Shown here: piece after piece, positions 51,403-59,784 of the stretch | How positions within the stretch are numbered: the first letter of the stretch is position 1 | Layout of the letters: the number at the start of each line of letters is the position of its first letter | NCBI GenBank assembly: GCA_904418995.1 | Contig: CAJFQF010000002.1 | Coordinates: 124,001-188,000, forward strand | Length of the DNA stretch: 64,000 nucleotides | Source: Heritagella_A intestinalis | GTDB lineage: Bacteria; Bacillota; Clostridia; Oscillospirales; Acutalibacteraceae | Reading direction: 5' to 3' | Translations under genes and position numbers: made by a program | Notes under the pieces: generated by a model | What the model was told of the DNA's origin: nothing | The model's database searches: none | Seen by the model: the letters and a program-made list of their open reading frames with translations, nothing else

Positions 51403-52215
51403 ATGAAATTCATTGGATTCTTGGGGAAGAAGAAGGAAGCAGGGGACCCGGTGTTGGAGTATCATCCACCCGGCGAAGAGCAGGTGCAGGAACCAGTCCG
51501 GGAAGAATACATCCACCGTCGTTCTGCTTCCTGGGGGGAGGTTCCTATGGAGGACCTGGACAGCGAGCTTCCAGAGGAAGAGGAGGAACTGGAAGAGGAA
51601 TATGCCCAGGCCCAAGCACCTTCCAAACCGCCCCGGAAGAAAAGCGGCAAACGACAGCTGGTGTTGGCGGCCCTGGTGATGGCCCTGGGGGCGGCGGTAT
51701 ATCTGAACTGGCAGTTCTCCGGGAACCAGCAGCTGCTGGCCGCCGATACTCTCAGCTCCGAAAAGGAGTTGGGCACCGCCCAGCTGGTCAACGGCGAAGC
51801 AGAAAGTGGAACAGAGAGCGAGGAGGAAACCGCCGCCCAAAGTACGGCGGAGACTGGGGAGGCCCAGTTTACCCAGGCGAGGCTTTCCCGGCAGCAGGCC
51901 CGGGATGAGGCGGTGGAGCTGCTGGAGGGGATTATTAAGGATGCCGAGAGCAGCGATGAAGCCAAAAAAGAGGCAGTGGCCCAATCGGCGGAAATCGCCC
52001 AGAATGTGCTCCGGGAGAATAACATCGAAAACCTGGTGAAGGCCAAAGGGTATTCGGATTGCGTGGCCGTGATTCAAAACGGCGAGTGCAGCGTCATTGT
52101 CAGCGGCAAGCTGCAAAACGAGAGCGACGCTGTGGTGATTCAGGACATTGTAGCCGGCCAAACGGACTTCTCTCCGGAGAAAATCAAAATTGTGGAATCA
52201 GAGGCGTCAAAATAG
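51403..52215 (+). CDS. spoIIIAH: Stage III sporulation protein AH
   Basis: 270 residues. A long acidic cytoplasmic part of about 75 residues comes first, longer than in Bacillus, then a membrane segment (RQLVLAALVMALGAAVYLNW) and the extracellular domain (SRQQARDEAVELLEGIIKDAESSDEAKKEAVAQ, VIQNGECSVIVSGKLQNESDAVVIQDIV). The C-terminal fold is the ring-building domain that binds SpoIIQ of the forespore. It is the last gene of the operon. Confidence 0.94.
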   Translation: MKFIGFLGKKKEAGDPVLEYHPPGEEQVQEPVREEYIHRRSASWGEVPMEDLDSELPEEEEELEEEYAQAQAPSKPPRKKSGKRQLVLAALVMALGAAVYLNWQFSGNQQLLAADTLSSEKELGTAQLVNGEAESGTESEEETAAQSTAETGEAQFTQARLSRQQARDEAVELLEGIIKDAESSDEAKKEAVAQSAEIAQNVLRENNIENLVKAKGYSDCVAVIQNGECSVIVSGKLQNESDAVVIQDIVAGQTDFSPEKIKIVESEASK

Positions 52216-52230
52216 TTTGCTCCTGCCCGA

Positions 52231-52236
52231 AAATGT
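52231..52236 (+). promoter_or_regulatory. Possible -10 box of a nusB-operon promoter
   Basis: TATACT at 52231-52236 lies after spoIIIAH, with TTGCTC about 16 bases upstream as a weak -35. The transcript would begin near 52243 and pass through the hairpin at 52307-52338 before nusB. TTGACA at 52263-52268 has no good -10 partner. Confidence 0.4.
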
Positions 52237-52306
52237 GGTATACTAAGGGGTACAGTGGAGCTTGACAGAAAAAGAGTGTATGCATTGCGCGCCTTTTGGC
52301 GATGAG

Positions 52307-52338
52307 AGGGCCCTCCGCTGTGGAGGGCTCTTTTTCTT
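52307..52338 (+). terminator. Terminator after spoIIIAH or in the nusB leader
   Basis: AGGGCCCTCC (52307-52316) pairs with GGAGGGCTCT (52322-52331) around a five-base loop, followed by TTTTTCTTT. Depending on the transcript it ends the spoIIIA operon or acts as an attenuator before nusB. Confidence 0.8.
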
Positions 52339-52411
52339 TGAAAAAATCCGGCTTCTGTCAAAATGATCTCCCAGCGGGCCCCGCATCGGCCCGCCGAGAA
52401 AGGAAGTAGCT

Positions 52412-52831
52412 ATGAAACGTCGAGAAGCACGGGAGCAGGCCTTTATCCTGTCCTTTGAGCAGACCATGAACCACGACAGTATTCAGCATATCATCGATGC
52501 CGCCGGCATGAGCCGGGATTTGATTGCCGATGATTTCGCCGAGAAGCTGGCCCAGGGGGTGGAGGACCATCGGGAAGAGCTGGATGAAATAATTAGCCGG
52601 TACATCCGGGGCTGGAAAATGGAGCGCCTTTCCAAAACGGCCCTGACCATCTTGCGGCTGGCCGTCTGTGAAATTTGCTTTGAAGAGGATATCCCCGCCC
52701 AGGTCTCCGCCAATGAGGCCGTGGAGCTGGCCAAAAAATACGGAGCCGCCGAAGACGCCGCTTTTGTCAACGGGGTGCTGGCCAGCGTCATCCGGGACAA
52801 AGAGGGAGACAACGCTCATGAGCAGCCGTGA
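52412..52831 (+). CDS. nusB: Transcription antitermination factor NusB
   Basis: 139 residues of the all-helical NusB fold: RREAREQAFILSFEQTM at the start, SRYIRGWKMERLSKTALTILRLAVCEIC and VSANEAVELAKKYGAAEDAAFVNGVLASV at the end, both classic NusB stretches. With NusE (S10) it binds boxA RNA and prevents early termination, mainly in rRNA operons. It starts a housekeeping run with the Kae1-like gene, xseAB and ispA. AAGGAAG precedes the ATG. Confidence 0.95.
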   Translation: MKRREAREQAFILSFEQTMNHDSIQHIIDAAGMSRDLIADDFAEKLAQGVEDHREELDEIISRYIRGWKMERLSKTALTILRLAVCEICFEEDIPAQVSANEAVELAKKYGAAEDAAFVNGVLASVIRDKEGDNAHEQP

Positions 52832-53759
52832 GCCGGTGATTCTGGGCATTGACACCAGCAACTATACCACCTCCGCCGCGCGGCTGGAAGGGGGGAACCT
52901 CCGGCAGAACAAAAAGCTCTTGCCGGTCAAGCCGGGACAGCTGGGCCTGCGCCAAAGCGACGCGGTGTTTCACCATGTGCAGCAGCTCCCGGACATTTTA
53001 GCGCCCCTGTTGGAGGACGTCCCCGCCCTTTGCGCCGTGGGGGTTTCCGACCGGCCCCGGGCCCAGGAAGGTTCCTATATGCCCTGCTTTACTGTGGGGC
53101 TGGGAGCCGCCCGGATGCTGGCCACCCAGGCCGGGGCTGCGCTGCACCGGTTTTCCCACCAGGCGGGGCATATTGCAGCGGCCCTGTATTCCGCCGGCCG
53201 GCTGGACTTGCTGGAAGGGGAGTTCTTGGCCTTTCACGTTTCCGGCGGGACCACTGAGGCGGTGCTTGTCACCCCGGACCAGGAAGAAATCCTCCATGCA
53301 GAGATTGTGGCCCGCTCTCTGGATTTAAAGGGCGGACAGGCCGTAGACCGTGCCGGGGTGATTTTGGGGCTTCCCTTCCCCGCAGGGCCGGAGCTGGAAA
53401 AGCTGGCCCTTCAGTGGGGCAAGCCCATGAAGGTGCGCCCGGTGCTCAAGGGCTGCGACTGCTCCCTTTCCGGCATCGAAAACCAGTGCAAAAAGCTCTT
53501 TGACCAGGGCCGTCCCAAAGAGGAAATTGCCCGCTATTGCCTGGAAGCCCTGCTGGCGGCTTTGGACGGTATGTGTGGGGCTCTGCTTGCGGAATACGGT
53601 TCCATGCCGGTGCTCTTTGCCGGGGGCGTCATGTCCAATTCCATTCTGCGCCGGGCCCTGACGGAAAAATACGGCGCCGTGTTTGCAGAACCGGCCTTTT
53701 CCGCTGATAACGCAGCAGGGGCCGCCGTTCTCGCCGCCCGGAAGGAGGGAGTCCTGTGA
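52818..53759 (+). CDS. Kae1/TsaD-like paralogue
   Basis: 313 residues from ATG 52818, overlapping nusB. The ASKHA fold shows LGIDTSNYTTSAA, the metal site SHQAGHIAAA (H-x3-H), FHVSGGTTEAVLV, DRAGVILGLPFPAGPELEKLA and LFAGGVMSNSILRRAL. This is the TsaD/Kae1 pattern. In many Clostridia a second, shorter Kae1-like protein occurs at this place beside xseA in addition to real TsaD, and its role is not known. It has often been labelled O-sialoglycoprotein endopeptidase. A function in tRNA t6A synthesis is not proven by sequence alone. Confidence 0.85.
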   Translation: MSSREPVILGIDTSNYTTSAARLEGGNLRQNKKLLPVKPGQLGLRQSDAVFHHVQQLPDILAPLLEDVPALCAVGVSDRPRAQEGSYMPCFTVGLGAARMLATQAGAALHRFSHQAGHIAAALYSAGRLDLLEGEFLAFHVSGGTTEAVLVTPDQEEILHAEIVARSLDLKGGQAVDRAGVILGLPFPAGPELEKLALQWGKPMKVRPVLKGCDCSLSGIENQCKKLFDQGRPKEEIARYCLEALLAALDGMCGALLAEYGSMPVLFAGGVMSNSILRRALTEKYGAVFAEPAFSADNAAGAAVLAARKEGVL

Positions 53760-54967
53760 GTTTATCCACCTTGACAGTGAGTCAGGTCAACGCCTATGTG
53801 AAGTCCCTGCTGGATGGAGACAAGAATTTGAATCCCGTGTATGTGTCCGGGGAGATTTCCAACTTTACCGACCACTACCGCTCCGGCCACCTGTATTTTT
53901 CCTTAAAAGATGAAAAAGCAGTCCTCAAGGCGGTGATGTTCGCTTCCCATGCCCGCCGCCTGCGGTTCCGCCCCCAGGACGGCATGAAGGTTCTCTGCCG
54001 GGGCCGGGTTACCGTTTACGAAGCGGGGGGCCAATATCAGCTTTATGTGGACGATATGCAGCCCGATGGCCTGGGAGCCTTGAACCTGGCCTATGAGCAG
54101 TTAAAGGAGAAGCTGTCCAAAGAGGGCCTTTTCGATGCAGACCGCAAGCGCCCCTTGCCCCGGTATCCCCGGCGCATCGGCGTTATTACTTCTCCCACCG
54201 GGGCGGCGGTTCAGGACATCTGCCGGATTTTAGGCCGGCGCTGGCCTATGGCGGAGATTGTCTTTTGCCCGGTGCTGGTGCAGGGAGACGGCGCCGCGCC
54301 CCAGTTAGTGGAGGCCCTGGCCCGGATGAACCGCATTGATAAGGTAGACGTGATTATCATGGGCCGCGGCGGCGGCTCTTTGGAGGACCTCTGGGCCTTT
54401 AACGAGGAGCCTGTGGCCCGGGCTGTGGCGTCTTCCCGAATTCCGGTGATTTCCGCAGTAGGCCACGAAACGGACTTCACCATCTGCGATTTTGCCGCAG
54501 ACCTGCGGGCCTCCACCCCCAGCGCCGCCGCAGAGCTGGCCGTGCCTGACCAGACGGAGGAATTGCTGGTTTTGGAATCCGCCCGGTACACCTTGCAAAA
54601 ATATGTGGAGTCCGCTTTGGCGGAGCGCCGGATGGAGCTGGACTCCCTGACCAGCAGCCGGAGCCTGCAAGCGCCCCTGGAAGGGGTCGCCCGGCGGGAG
54701 ACGGAGTTGGAGCACCTTTCCCGGCGGCTGGCTGCCGGGGCTTCCCTCTCTTTGGGCAAGGCCCGGGAGGAGCTTTCCCGGTTGTCGGGAGCCCTCCACA
54801 GCCTCAGCCCTCTGGAAGTATTGGGCCGAGGCTATGCCATTGCCAGCGACCAGGAGGGAGCACCCATCCGCTCGGTGTCGGAGCTGGAACCGGGGAAGAC
54901 TTTCCGGCTGCGTCTCCGGGACGGGGAGGCCTTGTGTGAAACTCTGGAAAAGGAGGAAACGCCATGA
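53756..54967 (+). CDS. xseA: Exodeoxyribonuclease VII large subunit
   Basis: 403 residues from GTG. The OB domain comes first (VSQVNAYVKSLLDGDKN, VYVSGEISNFT, GHLYFSLKDEKA), then the catalytic domain (RIGVITSPTGAAVQDI, VDVIIMGRGGGSLEDLWAFNEE, VISAVGHETDFTICDFAADLRASTPSAAAEL) and a coiled coil. It degrades single-stranded DNA in both directions together with XseB. It overlaps the Kae1-like gene and xseB by four bases each. Confidence 0.97.
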   Translation: MSLSTLTVSQVNAYVKSLLDGDKNLNPVYVSGEISNFTDHYRSGHLYFSLKDEKAVLKAVMFASHARRLRFRPQDGMKVLCRGRVTVYEAGGQYQLYVDDMQPDGLGALNLAYEQLKEKLSKEGLFDADRKRPLPRYPRRIGVITSPTGAAVQDICRILGRRWPMAEIVFCPVLVQGDGAAPQLVEALARMNRIDKVDVIIMGRGGGSLEDLWAFNEEPVARAVASSRIPVISAVGHETDFTICDFAADLRASTPSAAAELAVPDQTEELLVLESARYTLQKYVESALAERRMELDSLTSSRSLQAPLEGVARRETELEHLSRRLAAGASLSLGKAREELSRLSGALHSLSPLEVLGRGYAIASDQEGAPIRSVSELEPGKTFRLRLRDGEALCETLEKEETP

Positions 54968-55176
54968 ACCGCAAAATGAGTTACGAAGAAGCGCTGGAAA
55001 AGCTCCGGGACATTGTGGCCCGGCTGGAAAGCGGGGAAGAGACGCTGGACAATTCTTTGAAGCTCTTCGAGGAAGGGGCTAAGCTCTCTTCCTTCTGCTA
55101 TGAGAAATTGCAGAACGCCCAGCAGAAAATTACCGAAATCACCAAGCTGGAAGAAAAGCAGGTCGAGGAATCCTGA
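54964..55176 (+). CDS. xseB: Exodeoxyribonuclease VII small subunit
   Basis: 70 residues with the XseB pattern SYEEALEKLRDIVARLESGEETLDNSLKLFEEG and YEKLQNAQQKI, two helices that pack along the XseA coiled coil. ATG overlaps the xseA stop. Confidence 0.96.
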   Translation: MNRKMSYEEALEKLRDIVARLESGEETLDNSLKLFEEGAKLSSFCYEKLQNAQQKITEITKLEEKQVEES

Positions 55177-55202
55177 TTCCAGCCAAAATGGAGGTGCGGA
55201 AA

Positions 55203-56075
55203 ATGACTACAGAAAAGCAGAAGATCGAAGAAGCCTTAAAAGGCTATCTTCCTCAGGAAAAGGATTTGCGGAAAACCCTGTTTGCAAGCATGGAATACAG
55301 CCTTATGGCCGGGGGCAAGCGGCTGCGTCCCCAGCTGGTGCTGGAATTCTGCCGCCTGTGCGGGGGCAGCGAAGAGCAGGCCATGCCCTTTGCCTGCGCG
55401 GTGGAGATGATTCACTCCTATTCCCTCATCCACGATGACCTGCCTTGTATGGACGACGACGACCTGCGCCGGGGCAAGCCCACCAACCACAAGGTCTATG
55501 GGGAAGCTGCTGCCCTGCTGGCCGGGGACGCTCTGCTGACCTTGGCCTTTGAGACCATGCTTTCCCCGGAGAGTGTGCAGGCTGTAGGGGCGGACCGCGC
55601 CGCCGCTGCCGCCGGAGAACTGGCCCGGGCCGCCGGGGCTCACGGCATGGTAGGGGGGCAGATCATCGACCTGGAATCCGAAGGGAAGCAGGTGCCCCTG
55701 GAGGTGCTGGAAAAAATGGACGAGGGCAAGACCGGCGCGTTGATTTTGGCGGCCTGCCGCATGGGCTGTATTCTGGCCGGGGCTTCGGAAGACCAGAAAA
55801 AAGCCGCGGAGGTCTACGCCCGCTCCATCGGCCTGGCCTTCCAGATTGAGGACGACCTGCTGGACGTCACCGGAGACGCCGCCCTCCTGGGAAAGAATAC
55901 CGGCATGGATTCCGCCCGGGAAAAGAGCACCTATGTGAGCTTGCTGGGAGTGGAAAAAGCCCGGGAAACCGTGGAGCGTTTGACCCGCACGGCAGTGGAT
56001 GCCCTGGCGGTGTTTGGAGAGAAGGCCCAGTCTCTGGCGGAGTTGGCCCTGGCCCTGCAAAACCGTGACCACTGA
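55203..56075 (+). CDS. ispA: Farnesyl diphosphate (geranyl) synthase
   Basis: 290 residues with both aspartate-rich motifs: SLIHDDLPCMDDDDLRRG (first, DDxxD type) and QIEDDLLDVTGD (second), plus GGKRLRPQLV. IspA-type enzymes condense IPP with DMAPP and GPP to make farnesyl diphosphate for undecaprenyl lipid carriers and other isoprenoids. GAGGTG six bases before ATG 55203 favours this start over ATG 55188. The stop overlaps the pseudouridine synthase start by about 11 bases. Confidence 0.95.
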   Translation: MTTEKQKIEEALKGYLPQEKDLRKTLFASMEYSLMAGGKRLRPQLVLEFCRLCGGSEEQAMPFACAVEMIHSYSLIHDDLPCMDDDDLRRGKPTNHKVYGEAAALLAGDALLTLAFETMLSPESVQAVGADRAAAAAGELARAAGAHGMVGGQIIDLESEGKQVPLEVLEKMDEGKTGALILAACRMGCILAGASEDQKKAAEVYARSIGLAFQIEDDLLDVTGDAALLGKNTGMDSAREKSTYVSLLGVEKARETVERLTRTAVDALAVFGEKAQSLAELALALQNRDH

Positions 56076-56997
56076 GAGAACGGAACGTCCATCCCTGCGG
56101 TTTCTTGTGCCGGAAAACTGGGAAGGGGCCCTGCTAAAGGACTTCCTCCGAAAAGAGGCGGGGGTCACTGCCCGGCTTTTGAGCCGGCTCAAGCGCACGG
56201 AAGGCGGCATCCGTCTCAACGGCGTGCCGGTGTTTGTCATTGTCCGCCTTCGGGCCGGGGACGTGGTAGAGCTGTTTCCTCCCACCGGGAGCACTCAGGC
56301 GCCGGGAGCGGATTTGCCCTTCTCGGTTTTGGCGGAGGACCATCGGCTCATCGTTGTCAATAAGCCTGCCGGGATGCCGGTGCATCCTTCTCCCGGCCAC
56401 GACTGTGACAGCCTCCTCAACGCCTTCTCCGGCTGGCTGGAACGGGAGAAAAGAGGGGCGCTGGCCTTCCGGCCCCTCTACCGCCTGGACAAGGACACCA
56501 CCGGCCTGATGCTCCTGGCCAAGGACGGCTACACCGCCGCCCGGTTGCCGGAATATCTGCAAAAGACTTATTGGGCGGTGTGTGAGGGAAAGCTGCAAGG
56601 GGAGGGGACCATCTCCTTACCCATTGGGTTGGAGCCGGGAAGCCGCATCCGGCGCTGTACCGGAGAGCAGGCGGTGAACCCGGTTCCCGCCGTGACCCAC
56701 TGGAAAGCCCTGGCCGGAGACGGCTCCCACACGCTCCTGGCCCTCACCCTGGAAACCGGCCGCACCCATCAAATCCGGGTGCATCTGTCCTCCATAGGCT
56801 GTCCGCTGGCTGGCGACGACCTGTATGGCGGCAGCCGGACGGTGATTTCCCGGCAAGCCCTCCACTGCCGGGAAGCCCTTCGCCGGGACACCGGGCAGGT
56901 TTTCACAGCTCTCCTGCCCCGGGATTTTCGGGAAGCTTTCCCTGGATTTTTCCCACAAGAGGATTTTTTGGAGCAATTTGGCGGAGAGGAAAACTGA
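56065..56997 (+). CDS. RluA-family pseudouridine synthase
   Basis: 310 residues from GTG 56065. An S4-like N-terminal part (LLSRLKRTEGGIRLNGVPV) precedes the catalytic domain with VVNKPAGMPVHPSPGH, the active Asp in YRLDKDTTGLMLLAK, and LETGRTHQIRVHLSSIGCPLAGDDLYGG. These are the RluA motifs. It converts uridine to pseudouridine in rRNA or tRNA; RluA, RluC and RluD types cannot be told apart here. No strong ribosome site, so it is probably coupled to ispA. Confidence 0.9.
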   Translation: MTTERTERPSLRFLVPENWEGALLKDFLRKEAGVTARLLSRLKRTEGGIRLNGVPVFVIVRLRAGDVVELFPPTGSTQAPGADLPFSVLAEDHRLIVVNKPAGMPVHPSPGHDCDSLLNAFSGWLEREKRGALAFRPLYRLDKDTTGLMLLAKDGYTAARLPEYLQKTYWAVCEGKLQGEGTISLPIGLEPGSRIRRCTGEQAVNPVPAVTHWKALAGDGSHTLLALTLETGRTHQIRVHLSSIGCPLAGDDLYGGSRTVISRQALHCREALRRDTGQVFTALLPRDFREAFPGFFPQEDFLEQFGGEEN

Positions 56998-57021
56998 ATT
57001 TATAAAAATACTATAAAGCAC

Positions 57022-57050
57022 TTGCTTTCTGTATGTTTATGCGCTATAAT
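57022..57050 (+). promoter_or_regulatory. Strong sigma-A promoter of the amino acid transporter
   Basis: TTGCTT (57022-57027), 17-base spacer, TATAAT (57045-57050). The start codon of the binding protein follows 88 bases after the -10. Confidence 0.8.
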
Positions 57051-57138
57051 CGGAGACAAGATTTATATTACCGCTGTAATTTGTCCCGGCAGAGTGGAGA
57101 AGGCGCCGGGGCCTGCAAGCGGGAAAGGGGTATTGATT

Positions 57139-57948
57139 ATGAAGAAAACCAAAAAGCTGGCCGCCCTGTTGCTGGCCGCTCTGATGACTGTAGGAATGGC
57201 GGGCTGTGTTTCCAGCTACTCCACCACGGATACCTCTGATTCTTCCCAGAGTACCGGGGATTCCCAGGGCAGCAGCACCGTGGTAATGGCCACCAACGCA
57301 GAATTCGAGCCATTCGAGTATATGGACGGCACCGAGTATAAGGGCATTGACATTGAGATTTCCCAGAAGATCGCCGAGAAGATGGGCGCGGAGCTGGAAA
57401 TCCACAACGTGGCTTTTGAGTCCGTCATTGCGGAGCTCACCAGCGGCAAGGCTGATTTTGCCGCCGCCGGCCTGACCATCAATGAGGATCGTCTGAAGAA
57501 CGTGGACTTCTCCGACACCTATTACAGCACCACCCAGGTGATCCTGGTGCGCTCCGATGAAACCGAGATTACCTCCAGCGCCGATCTGAAGGGCAAGACC
57601 GTGGGCGTGCAGACCGGCACCACCGGCGACACCTATGCCACCGATGAGGAAAAGGAATACAACCATGGCATTGCTGAAGTCAAGCGCTACAATAAGTTTA
57701 TGGACGCTACCAGCGATCTGATCGCCGGCCGTCTGGACGCTGTTATCGTGGACGATTTCCCGGCCGATAAGCTCATCGAGCGGAATCCCGACAAGATCAA
57801 GAAGCTGGACGAGGAGCTCACCGGCGAAGACTATGCCATTGCCGTACCCAAGGGCGATACGGAAATGCTGAATACTGTCAACGAGGTCCTGGATGAGCTG
57901 GAAGAGAGCGGCGAACTGGACGAAATCTTTGATAAATACCTGCAGTAA
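57139..57948 (+). CDS. Amino acid ABC transporter substrate-binding lipoprotein
   Basis: 269 residues from ATG 57139. A lipoprotein signal (KKLAALLLAALMTVGMAGC) is followed by a Ser/Thr-rich linker and the family 3 binding fold: TNAEFEPFEYMDGTEYKGIDIEISQKIAEKMG, ADFAAAGLTINEDRLKNVDFSDTYY, GKTVGVQTGTTGDTYA, RLDAVIVDDFPAD. It captures polar amino acids such as Gln, Arg or Cys. The exact ligand is not readable. It starts a three-gene operon; a hairpin separates it from the permease. Confidence 0.94.
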   Translation: MKKTKKLAALLLAALMTVGMAGCVSSYSTTDTSDSSQSTGDSQGSSTVVMATNAEFEPFEYMDGTEYKGIDIEISQKIAEKMGAELEIHNVAFESVIAELTSGKADFAAAGLTINEDRLKNVDFSDTYYSTTQVILVRSDETEITSSADLKGKTVGVQTGTTGDTYATDEEKEYNHGIAEVKRYNKFMDATSDLIAGRLDAVIVDDFPADKLIERNPDKIKKLDEELTGEDYAIAVPKGDTEMLNTVNEVLDELEESGELDEIFDKYLQ

Positions 57949-57963
57949 TGCGGGAAAACGGGA

Positions 57964-58005
57964 AGCAGGGCAGTCCTCCGGCCGCCCTGCTTTCTCCTTT
58001 TCCTT
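57964..58005 (+). terminator. Hairpin between binding protein and permease genes
   Basis: AGCAGGGC (57964-57971) pairs with GCCCTGCT (57984-57991), followed by a T-rich run with C. Partial termination here would give more binding protein than membrane subunits. Confidence 0.7.
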
Positions 58006-58052
58006 TCATAAACAAGCCGTCAAAACTATAACAAGAATAAGGAGGAAGGTTT

Positions 58053-58769
58053 ATGACGTGGTTGACGAACATTGGCAATCAGTTTTATGAGACCATGATC
58101 GTAGACGACCGCTATCTCCAAATCCTCTGGGGCTTGGGGAATACCCTGATTATCACTGTGTGCGCCATCCTGCTGGGTATTGTCATCGGCACTTTGGTGG
58201 CCATGGTCAAGGCCAGGGTGTTCGCTCCCAAGAACCCGGTGGTCAAGGGGATTTTCAAGGTGCTGGATGTCATTTGCAGCCTGTACCTGACGGTTATCCG
58301 CGGTACGCCTATGATTTTGCAGCTGATGATTATGTACTACATCATTCTCATCAACATCAGCAACGGCGTTGTGGTGGCCTGCATCGCCTTCGGCATTAAC
58401 TCCGGCGCGTATGTGGCCGAAGTGGTGCGCACCGGCATTCTTTCTGTGGATAAGGGCCAGATGGAGGCGGGCCGTTCCCTGGGTCTGACCCAGACCACCA
58501 CCATGTTCAAAATCATTTTCCCCCAGGCTTTGAAGAATGTGCTCCCGGCCTTGGGCAATGAGTTTATCGCCCTGCTCAAGGAAACCTCCGTGGCGGGCTA
58601 TATCGGTATCCACGACCTGACCAAGGGCTCCGATATTATCCGTTCCACTACATATGATTCCTTTACGCCCCTCATCAGCGCGGGCATTGTCTACCTAGTA
58701 TTGGTGCTGGGCCTGACAAGCCTGCTGGGCTGCCTGGAAAGGAGGCTGCGCAAGAGTGATATCCGTTAA
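58053..58769 (+). CDS. Amino acid ABC transporter permease
   Basis: 238 residues with five or so membrane segments and the permease loop GMTQTTTMFKIIFPQALKNVLPALGNEFIALLK-type (here SLGLTQTTTMFKIIFPQAL), plus VIRGTPMILQLMIMYY. This is the HisM/GlnP family. It starts at ATG 58053 behind AAGGAGG and overlaps the ATPase start by 14 bases. Confidence 0.95.
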   Translation: MTWLTNIGNQFYETMIVDDRYLQILWGLGNTLIITVCAILLGIVIGTLVAMVKARVFAPKNPVVKGIFKVLDVICSLYLTVIRGTPMILQLMIMYYIILINISNGVVVACIAFGINSGAYVAEVVRTGILSVDKGQMEAGRSLGLTQTTTMFKIIFPQALKNVLPALGNEFIALLKETSVAGYIGIHDLTKGSDIIRSTTYDSFTPLISAGIVYLVLVLGLTSLLGCLERRLRKSDIR

Positions 58770-59478
58770 AAATCTGGAAAAAGCCTTTGGCGACAACAAG
58801 GTGCTCAACGGCATCAATCAGGAAATCGAAAAAGGGGAAAAGGTAGTAATTGTGGGGCCCTCTGGCTCCGGCAAAAGCACCTTCCTCCGCTGCCTGAACC
58901 TGTTGGAAGTCCCTACCGGCGGAGAAATCTGGTTTGAAGGGGAGAAGATCAACGATCCCCAATGCGACATCAACCGTCTGCGCCGGAAAATGGGCATGGT
59001 GTTCCAGCACTTTAACCTGTTCCCCCATCTGACCGTAAAGAAAAACATTACCCTGGCTCCGGTGCATCTCAAGCTCATGGGCCAGAAAGAGGCCGACGAG
59101 CTGGCCATGAGCCTTTTGCAGCGGGTAGGCCTGGCTGACAAAGCGGACGCCTATCCCAACCAGCTTTCCGGCGGACAGAAGCAGCGTATTGCCATTGTGC
59201 GGGCCTTGGCCATGAAGCCCGATGTGATGCTCTTTGACGAGCCCACCTCTGCTCTGGACCCGGAGATGGTAGGCGAGGTGCTGGAAGTTATGAAGCAGCT
59301 GGCAGACGAGGGTATGACCATGGTGGTGGTGACCCACGAAATGGGCTTTGCCCGGGAGGTTGCCACACGGGTGCTGTTTATGGACCAGGGCAAGGTGCTG
59401 GAGGAAGCGCCCCCGGCAGAGTTCTTCAGCAATCCGAAGAATCCCCGTTTACAGGATTTCCTCTCCAAAGTATTGTAA
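58756..59478 (+). CDS. Amino acid ABC transporter ATP-binding protein
   Basis: 240 residues with Walker A IVGPSGSGKSTFLRCLN, MVFQHFNLFPHLTVKKNI, signature LSGGQKQR and Walker B VMLFDEPTSALDPEMVGEVL, typical of GlnQ/HisP. It drives uptake with the two genes before it. The GTG start lies inside the permease end. A clear terminator follows. Confidence 0.96.
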   Translation: MISVKNLEKAFGDNKVLNGINQEIEKGEKVVIVGPSGSGKSTFLRCLNLLEVPTGGEIWFEGEKINDPQCDINRLRRKMGMVFQHFNLFPHLTVKKNITLAPVHLKLMGQKEADELAMSLLQRVGLADKADAYPNQLSGGQKQRIAIVRALAMKPDVMLFDEPTSALDPEMVGEVLEVMKQLADEGMTMVVVTHEMGFAREVATRVLFMDQGKVLEEAPPAEFFSNPKNPRLQDFLSKVL

Positions 59479-59483
59479 GTTAA

Positions 59484-59516
59484 AAGGGCTGGGACTCGGT
59501 TCCCGGCCTTTTTTTA
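59484..59516 (+). terminator. Terminator of the amino acid transporter operon
   Basis: AAGGGCTGGG (59484-59493) pairs with CCCGGCCTTT (59502-59511) with two G-U pairs, followed by a run of T. Confidence 0.85.
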
Positions 59517-59673
59517 GTCAGTCCCGGGCCGTGTCCGCCTCAAAACCGCAGCATTCCGGAGAATTGCTTTTCTTCTGCCAAGAGGGGTTTTCTTAAAAGA
59601 GGATTCTCCACCTGGGGAAAAGACGGTTTCCTACCCCGGACGCGGCTCTCAGGAGAAGGCGTCTCCGCCTTAC

Positions 59674-59702
59674 TTGTAATCCTCTGGGTTTTTGTGTATG
59701 AT
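59674..59702 (+). promoter_or_regulatory. Probable promoter of the phospholipase-like gene
   Basis: TTGTAA (59674-59679), 17-base spacer, TATGAT (59697-59702). The rest of the 306-base gap between the transporter terminator and the gene shows nothing further that I can support. Confidence 0.6.
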
Positions 59703-59784
59703 AGTAATATCCGCAAGGCCGGCGGCCCTGGTTTCGGGGCAGCCAGCTTTTTTATTTTGAATGATTGGGAAACGGGGGATGGAT

